From Clostridia bacterium (GTDB lineage: Bacteria; Bacillota; Clostridia; Christensenellales; Borkfalkiaceae): a stretch of 38,916 nt of DNA. The position numbers were made by a program, and so were the translations under genes. The stretch spans positions 1 to 38,916 of the forward strand of contig JAFYTO010000004.1 in the NCBI GenBank assembly GCA_017558825.1, given 5' to 3'. The notes under the pieces are model-generated. The model saw only the letters and a program-made list of their open reading frames with translations, was not told where the DNA came from and did no database searches. Positions 33,789 through 38,916 of the stretch are shown one piece after another (within the stretch, counting starts at the first letter, position 1; each line of letters opens with the position of its first letter).

Positions 33789-34499
33789 ATGGAAAAGATA
33801 ATTAATTATGAAAATTTAAGAAATTTTGCATACTGTAACGACCATTTAATTAAGGGCGAAGTAAAAGGTATTGTTTTAGAATTTTGCGGTTTTAATACCG
33901 TAACTTTTCACTCAAGCGATAACGCAAGTGGCCGTGAATACGCATCAAAGGGCATAATTTACGTTATACCTTACTACAACCCTTGGTGCTTTATGAATAA
34001 AACTACAATTAAATATACTGATGAAATTGTTGAAGTTTTAGTTAACAAATACAATTTAGGTAAAAACGCTAAAATTGTTTCAACAGGCTTTTCAATGGGC
34101 GGTCTTGGCGCACTTGTTTATAGCGTTTACGCAAAAATTACGCCTTGCGCTTGCGTTGCAAATAGCCCTGTTAGTGACCTTGTTTATCACTATGAAAACT
34201 CTCCAAGGGTAGCGCGCGCGTTGTACGGCTCGTTTTATGAATACGACTGCGATTTGTATAGTGCGTTACGCTCTTCTTCGCCTTTGCATTTAATTGATAA
34301 AATGCCTAATATTCCTTACACAATTTTCCATTGTGAAAGTGATACTACTTTAAATATAGACGTTCACTCTACGCGTTTAGTTAGTGCTATGCAAGGCTTA
34401 AACGTAAACTACGTTAAAGTTCCGTTTAGAGAGCATTGTGACCTTTCTGGTCAGGCAAAAGTAGAGTACGATAACGCAGTTTTAAAAGCATTTAACTAA
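33789..34499 (+). CDS. Alpha/beta hydrolase, copy 1
   Basis: A 236-aa cytoplasmic serine hydrolase-like protein. The nucleophile elbow is VSTGFSMGGLGALVYSVY, a candidate Asp is in FHCESDTTLN, and a candidate His is in FREHCDLSG. This completes a prolyl-oligopeptidase/esterase-type triad. There is no signal peptide. It is paralogous in layout to the next gene, suggesting a local duplication followed by divergence. Substrate unknown; sugar esters are possible given the carbohydrate-type enzyme at the end of the operon. Confidence 0.85.
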   Translation: MEKIINYENLRNFAYCNDHLIKGEVKGIVLEFCGFNTVTFHSSDNASGREYASKGIIYVIPYYNPWCFMNKTTIKYTDEIVEVLVNKYNLGKNAKIVSTGFSMGGLGALVYSVYAKITPCACVANSPVSDLVYHYENSPRVARALYGSFYEYDCDLYSALRSSSPLHLIDKMPNIPYTIFHCESDTTLNIDVHSTRLVSAMQGLNVNYVKVPFREHCDLSGQAKVEYDNAVLKAFN

Positions 34500-34515
34500 T
34501 TTAAAAGGTGATAAA

Positions 34516-35244
34516 ATGGAACTTAAAAAAATAGACTATTTTAATTATGAAGCATATTCTTTTACTTATGACGGGCTTGACGCTTTTATAGTTAAGCCAA
34601 GCGTTAAACCAAACGGCAAGTGGGTTTATAAAACTGAGTATTTTACGGCTTTTCCCGATATTCAAAACGAGTTTTTAGATAGGGGTTATCATTTACTTTG
34701 CAATAAAAACTACACGCGTTGGGCACCCGCAAACGAGGTTTTGCGTAAAGGCGAGTTTATCAAATTTGTTTCAAAAGAATTTGGTCTTAGTAAAAAATGC
34801 ATAACGATAGGTATGAGTGCAGGCGGGCTTTACGCTTGCAAAATTGCCGAAGCTTTCCCAGAACTTATTGACGTTTTATACATTGATGCTCCCGTTATGA
34901 ATTTGCTTTCTTGTCCACTTGGGCTTGGTATTGGTAAGCCACACGTAATAGACGAGTGTTTAGACGCTTTAAAATTAACAATGAGCCAAATGCTTTCTTA
35001 TAGAGATAACCCAATAGATAAAATGGACGTTTTAATTAAAAACGATATCCCCGTAGTTTTAGTTGTTGGCGATAGTGACGATATTGTTCCATTTTGCGAA
35101 AACGGTGCTCTTTTAGAAAAATATTACAATGAAAACGGTGGCAAAATTGTCGTTTATATAAAAGAAAATTGCGGTCATCACCCACACGGCCTTGAAGACT
35201 ACAAGGGGCTTGTTGACCAAATAGAAAAATTTTCAAAACAGTAA
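34516..35244 (+). CDS. Alpha/beta hydrolase, copy 2
   Basis: A 242-aa hydrolase with the elbow TIGMSAGGLYACKIAEAF, an acid residue in VLVVGDSDDIVPF, and a His in NCGHHPHGLED. The triad is complete. The segment before the elbow (EFGLSKKCITIG) and the overall spacing parallel copy 1 (KYNLGKNAKIVSTG). It is cytoplasmic with no signal peptide. AAAAGGTG precedes the ATG. Substrate unknown. Confidence 0.87.
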   Translation: MELKKIDYFNYEAYSFTYDGLDAFIVKPSVKPNGKWVYKTEYFTAFPDIQNEFLDRGYHLLCNKNYTRWAPANEVLRKGEFIKFVSKEFGLSKKCITIGMSAGGLYACKIAEAFPELIDVLYIDAPVMNLLSCPLGLGIGKPHVIDECLDALKLTMSQMLSYRDNPIDKMDVLIKNDIPVVLVVGDSDDIVPFCENGALLEKYYNENGGKIVVYIKENCGHHPHGLEDYKGLVDQIEKFSKQ

Positions 35245-35259
35245 AATTTGGAGTTTTGT

Positions 35260-36087
35260 ATGAAAATTCAATTTTTAGGCACGGCTGCCGCGGAAGGCTT
35301 TCCCGCAGTATTTTGCAACTGTAAATATTGCGAAAACGTTAGAAGTTTAGGCGCTTCGTTTTACCGCACGCGTTGCCAAATGCTTATAGATAATAAACTT
35401 TTAATAGATTTGCCACCAGATACTTATTTTCACTTTTTAAAATACGGTATTCGTGGCGACACTATTGAAACGCTTTTAATTAGCCACACGCATAGCGACC
35501 ATTTTTATTTTAAGGAACTTGAAATGCGCGGTGCGGGCTTTGGCAAAAATATGCAAGTTAACAATCTTAATATTTTAGTGCCAAATGATGCCGTAAAAAG
35601 CCTAGAAAGCCTTAATAAGCACACTAAAGATATAATGAGTGTAAAAGTTGCAGTGCCTTTTAAAACGGTAACTTTTGGAGATTATCAAGTAACGCCGCTC
35701 CCTGCACGCCATGGATACGGCAAAATTGACGCCAATATTTATTTGATTAAGAAAGGCGAAAAAAATTTCCTTTACGGGCACGATACAGGCTATTTTTACG
35801 AAGAAGTTTTTAACTATTTAAAACAAAATAATATATATTTAAACGCAATAACTGTTGACTGTTGCTACGGCTCGCTTCCAATAAGTGACGAGGGCGGACA
35901 TATGGGTATTCAAAATAATGAAAGGCTTTTTAATAAACTTGAAAGTTTAGGCGTTATAGATAGTAAAACTATTAAAATTTTAAATCATTTTTCACATAAC
36001 GTAAACCCACTTCAATCAGTTTTAGAAGAAGAGTGCAAGCATTTAAACGCTCTTGTTTCTTACGATGGTATGACTATTGAAATTTAA
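35260..36087 (+). CDS. Metallo-beta-lactamase-fold hydrolase, PhnP-like
   Basis: A 275-aa protein. The N-terminus MKIQFLGTAAAEGFPAVFCN followed by CKYC resembles PhnP, including a CxCxxC structural zinc site. The catalytic metal motif is LLISHTHSDHFYF (HxHxDH), with further ligands in LPARHGYG, YGHDTGYF and NHFSHN. PhnP is a cyclic phosphodiesterase, and members of this fold also cleave RNA or other phosphodiesters. The ATG chosen follows TTGGAG by 7 nt. A role in sugar-phosphate or nucleotide turnover in this operon is possible but not shown. Confidence 0.9.
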   Translation: MKIQFLGTAAAEGFPAVFCNCKYCENVRSLGASFYRTRCQMLIDNKLLIDLPPDTYFHFLKYGIRGDTIETLLISHTHSDHFYFKELEMRGAGFGKNMQVNNLNILVPNDAVKSLESLNKHTKDIMSVKVAVPFKTVTFGDYQVTPLPARHGYGKIDANIYLIKKGEKNFLYGHDTGYFYEEVFNYLKQNNIYLNAITVDCCYGSLPISDEGGHMGIQNNERLFNKLESLGVIDSKTIKILNHFSHNVNPLQSVLEEECKHLNALVSYDGMTIEI

Positions 36088-36122
36088 CGTTTTAAAATAC
36101 AAAAAATTTAGGAGCAATTATT

Positions 36123-37667
36123 ATGAAAGATTATAAGGCATTAGCTCTTGAAGAATACAATAGCGGTGAAACAACCGCGCATCACGGCGGTAAGGACGGC
36201 AGACCGTTTTGGAACGGCAATTCGCCACAGTTTACATTTGTTCCTGCGTTTAACTTTTCAAAAAGTATGCGTGCAAGGGCGTATAAATTTACTGCAAAAT
36301 GCGAAAACGGTGAAGTTTATTCGTTTGTAGATAGCAAGCCAACCGCATTACTCACGCCTATTTGGAAAGATATTAAACCAGGCGTTGTAGCTTTAACTGT
36401 TGACGCGCTTGACGATGACGGCACGGTATTATTTCCTGTTGGTTTAAGAACTTTTTATAAGTGCCTACCTTTCCAAGGAAGAGATGCTTATCCGCCTAAA
36501 AAACGCGATTATAAAGAATGTGCAAAAATGGCGCTTAAATTTGTTTACGAGCAACCATTTGTTAAATATTGGCTTGAAAACGGCGCGCCAGACCCAACTT
36601 ACATTTATAACGTTTATCCGTCAAAAACGCACTCAAGCGTAATTAACGCATTAACGTATTACGCTAAAATTGAGCCAACCGCTTATGAAAACGCCATTAA
36701 AACGGCAAAAATACTTGCTGACTATTTATTAGAAATTACTTATAAAGACGGCGCGGTTAAAGGCTTGCCACCAACTTATAATAAGGACTGTTATATTGAG
36801 CAAAACAACGGCATTAAACATACTGCCGAAAAATATGACGGTCAAATAATGCTTTTATATCCTGCATCTGTTTTAAAAGCCTACTTAAATTTATATGAAC
36901 TTGTAAAAGAGCAAAAGTATTTAGACGCGGCAATAGAAATTGCTAATTATTATGCTAATACTATTACGAGCGAAGGTAGTTGGCCACTTGTTATAAGTGC
37001 GGTTGACGGCAAGCCTATTGCTAAAAACTTATGCTTACCGCACGGCATTGCAGACTCTATTAGAAAACTTTATAAAGTTACTAATAACCCTACCTATTTA
37101 GAAGTTTACAACAAAGCGTTTAAGTATATTGAAACTACGCGCTTAAAGGACTATAATTGGGAAGGTCAGTTTGAAGATACGCCTTTAACGCATAACTATG
37201 AAAATTTATCTCACTTTGCACCTGACGCTTACGTTAACTACATAGCGGAAAAAGAAATTTACACAAGTGAAGATATTGAAACTGCAACAGACCTTATTAG
37301 GTTTATTGAAGACCAATTCGTTGTTTGGGGTAAACATAACCCGCTTTCATTATACGACTCAAGTGAGTATTTATATCCTGCTTGTTTAGAGCAATATTAT
37401 TGGCACTTACCAATTGACGGTAGCGCGGCTGCAATTATACCTGCATTTATTTCCGCGTATAAAATTACTAAAAACGATTTATATCTTGAAAAGGCTTACA
37501 CTCTTGCGGATATGATAACGCGCGTACAAAATGAAGAAAGCGGTGCAATTCCAACTTATTGGATGCACGCTAATTGTTCTAGCGACTTGCGTGACTTTTG
37601 GATAAACTGCCACACTGGCACTGCTTTATGTATGTTTGACCTTGCTTCCTTTATTGAAACTTTATAA
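36123..37667 (+). CDS. (Alpha/alpha) toroid carbohydrate-active-type enzyme
   Basis: A 514-aa protein with a short beta-rich N-terminal part (FTFVPAFNFSKSMRARAYKF) and a long helical repeat region from about residue 130. The repeats (ALTYYAKIEPTAYENAI, KAYLNLYELVKEQKYLDAAI, ADSIRKLYKVTNNPTYLEVY) are typical of six-hairpin glycosidases, epimerases and polysaccharide lyases. No signal peptide is seen, so the substrate is probably intracellular. A specific GH or PL family cannot be assigned by eye. Last gene of the long operon; followed by a terminator. Confidence 0.75.
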   Translation: MKDYKALALEEYNSGETTAHHGGKDGRPFWNGNSPQFTFVPAFNFSKSMRARAYKFTAKCENGEVYSFVDSKPTALLTPIWKDIKPGVVALTVDALDDDGTVLFPVGLRTFYKCLPFQGRDAYPPKKRDYKECAKMALKFVYEQPFVKYWLENGAPDPTYIYNVYPSKTHSSVINALTYYAKIEPTAYENAIKTAKILADYLLEITYKDGAVKGLPPTYNKDCYIEQNNGIKHTAEKYDGQIMLLYPASVLKAYLNLYELVKEQKYLDAAIEIANYYANTITSEGSWPLVISAVDGKPIAKNLCLPHGIADSIRKLYKVTNNPTYLEVYNKAFKYIETTRLKDYNWEGQFEDTPLTHNYENLSHFAPDAYVNYIAEKEIYTSEDIETATDLIRFIEDQFVVWGKHNPLSLYDSSEYLYPACLEQYYWHLPIDGSAAAIIPAFISAYKITKNDLYLEKAYTLADMITRVQNEESGAIPTYWMHANCSSDLRDFWINCHTGTALCMFDLASFIETL

Positions 37668-37682
37668 AATATAAAAGCGAAA

Positions 37683-37713
37683 CCTTAAGGGCGTGCCCTA
37701 TAAGGGATTTTTT
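37683..37713 (+). terminator. Terminator of the signalling operon
   Basis: Stem CCTTAAGGG/CCCTATAAGG (one bulged base) around a CGTG loop, then GATTTTTT. It lies 15 nt after the last stop codon. Confidence 0.85.
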
Positions 37714-37723
37714 GAAACATTAA

Positions 37724-37760
37724 AGAGAATTAGATCTTTAAAAGATTTAATTCTTTTTTT
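37724..37760 (+). terminator. Second terminator hairpin before the methylase gene
   Basis: AT-rich stem AGAATTAGATCTT/AAGATTTAATTCT followed by a seven-T run. A tandem back-up to the terminator just upstream. Confidence 0.75.
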
Positions 37761-37790
37761 ATAATTTTCGTTTTAATAATATAAAACCGC

Positions 37791-37819
37791 TTGATATTAT
37801 TCGAGAAATGGAATATAAT
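37791..37819 (+). promoter_or_regulatory. Promoter of the Dam-type methylase gene
   Basis: TTGATA (37791-37796) and TATAAT (37814-37819), 17-bp spacer, followed by an AGGAG ribosome site before ATG 37853. Confidence 0.85.
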
Positions 37820-37852
37820 ATAACTACAAATATTTTTAGTAGGAGTTTTGAT

Positions 37853-38916
37853 ATGATTCAGTATATGTCAGCAAGAGAAGCCGCCGAAAAATGGAACATA
37901 TCTCAAAGAAGAGTTTCTATTCTTTGCTCGGAATGTAGAATTCCCGACGTTGCAATGCTCGGTAATATGTGGATAATTCCCCGTAATGCAGAAAAGCCCG
38001 TTGATGCGAGAATGAAACGAAACGTTATTACCGAAAAAGGAAATACCCATCCTTTTGTAAAATGGGCGGGCGGAAAAGGACAATTATTAGACGTTCTTAA
38101 GGCAAACCTACCTGATGGAATGGGGATGACGATTACGAAATACGCTGAGCCGTTTGTTGGCGGTGGCGCACTTTTGTTTGCACTATTAAACGAATATTCT
38201 TTTGATGAAGTTTATATAAACGACAATAATAAAGAACTTATCAACGTGTATTCCATAATTAAAGATGATTGTGCCGCATTGTTAGATGAATTGCAAGTTC
38301 TTCAAGACAGTTAGGAGAAACTTGATTTAGATGAGCAACAAGCATTTTATTATACTCAAAGAGATAGGTTTAACGAATTAGTATTAAATGAAGAAACGTC
38401 TATAATTAAAGCGACTTTATTTATATTTCTTAATAAAACTTGCTTTAATGGTTTATATAGAGTGAATAAGTCGGGCAAATTTAACGTTCCTGCCGGTAAA
38501 TATAAAAATCCGCTTATTTGTGATAAGGAAAACCTAATGAATATTTCCAAGAGATTACAAAACGTTATTATGCGCTCTTGTGATTACCACGACGTAAACA
38601 GTTTTGCCGACGAAAATACTTTGGTTTATTTCGATCCCCCTTATCGTCCATTAAACGTTACGTCAGCATTTACGTCATATACGGAAAATCAATTTAACGA
38701 TGACGACCAAATTGAACTTGCAAAATTCTATAAGCAGTTGTCAAATAAAGGCGTAAAAGTATTGTTAAGCAACTCAGATCCACATAACGTAAACTATGAA
38801 GATGATTTCTTTGACGATTTATACAGTGGATTTGATATTCAACGCATAACAGCGGTAAGAATGATAAATAGTAAAGCAGAAAAACGCGGAAACGTTACTG
38901 AACTTTTGATAAAGAA
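37853..38916 (+). pseudogene. DNA adenine methylase (Dam/DpnM type) with N-terminal HTH domain, interrupted by in-frame TAG and cut by window edge
   Basis: Residues 1-55 (MSAREAAEKWNISQRRVSIL, WIIPRNAEKPVDAR) are an excisionase/MerR-like HTH domain. Then comes a D12-class adenine methylase: HPFVKWAGGKGQLLD (67-81) and AEPFVGGGALLFALL. At 38312-38314 the frame hits TAG (codon 154). The same frame then continues without stops for about 200 codons through family-typical sequence, including KTCFNGLYRVNKSGKFNVP and the catalytic DPPY at 38633-38644. One base change would restore the gene. TAG ends other genes here (hrcA, the SpoIIE sensor), so it is not recoded. The start is the ATG 8 nt after AGGAG, not the earlier ATG at 37808. 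Likely a restriction-modification or phage-defence methylase. Confidence 0.88.

Noticed and set aside
37853..38916. Amber codon reassignment in this organism
   Set aside because: hrcA and the SpoIIE sensor end in TAG at family-typical C-termini and prfA (RF1) is intact, so UAG is a normal stop.

Overview
The window looks like chromosome from an AT-rich, low-GC Gram-positive bacterium of the class Clostridia, probably an uncultured gut-type lineage. Pointers are the CIRCE-controlled hrcA-grpE-dnaK-dnaJ operon, a DnaK without the N-terminal-half insert of Gram-negative DnaK, a spoVAC sporulation gene, the rpmE/DUF1385/prmC/prfA block, a trpS/DUF5685/J-protein cluster, and consensus sigma-A promoters with 17-bp spacers. 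Genus-level placement is not possible from the sequence alone.

Layout. 1-454: three tandem copies of a relatively GC-rich 120-bp unit, each carrying the same 45-codon reading frame on the minus strand. 580-5308: heat-shock operon with promoter, CIRCE operator, internal hairpin and terminator. 5307-6702: small lipoprotein divergent from an XRE repressor with a paired operator between them, then a solitary spoVAC. 6739-11136: a P-type cation ATPase divergent from a catalytically dead P1B-ATPase-like protein. 11141-15702: leuS, an aldose-epimerase-like gene and a degenerate MDR reductase. 15874-19154: translation block rpmE, a DUF1385-PrmC fusion, prfA. 19193-20567: small P-loop protein and a threonine-synthase-like pseudoenzyme. 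20568-25052: trpS, DUF5685, a degenerate J-protein, a membrane protein and a RumA-type RNA methyltransferase. 25053-25282 is a scar region with palindromes and a duplicated stub of the methyltransferase 3' end. 25283-26828: two membrane proteins and a GNAT acetyltransferase.

26894-37667 is one long co-directional gene string with very short gaps and overlaps. A tail-anchored unknown protein precedes an 826-residue membrane sensor that combines a LytS-like 5TM region, HAMP, a SpoIIE/RsbU phosphatase and an RsbW-like ATPase. Two STAS anti-sigma-antagonist-like proteins follow, and between them lie a RelA/SpoT synthetase and a separate HD-type ppGpp hydrolase. The operon continues with an azoreductase-like flavoprotein, a CAT-like acetyltransferase, two paralogous alpha/beta hydrolases, a PhnP-like metallo-beta-lactamase-fold protein and an (alpha/alpha) toroid enzyme. 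I read it as a partner-switching module physically joined to split alarmone metabolism, and it is the best candidate here for an undescribed system.

37791 to the end: a Dam-type adenine methylase with an N-terminal DNA-binding domain, interrupted by a single in-frame TAG and cut by the window edge. Several proteins in the window look like pseudoenzymes (P1B ATPase, ThrC, MDR, J-domain), which is unusual for one stretch.
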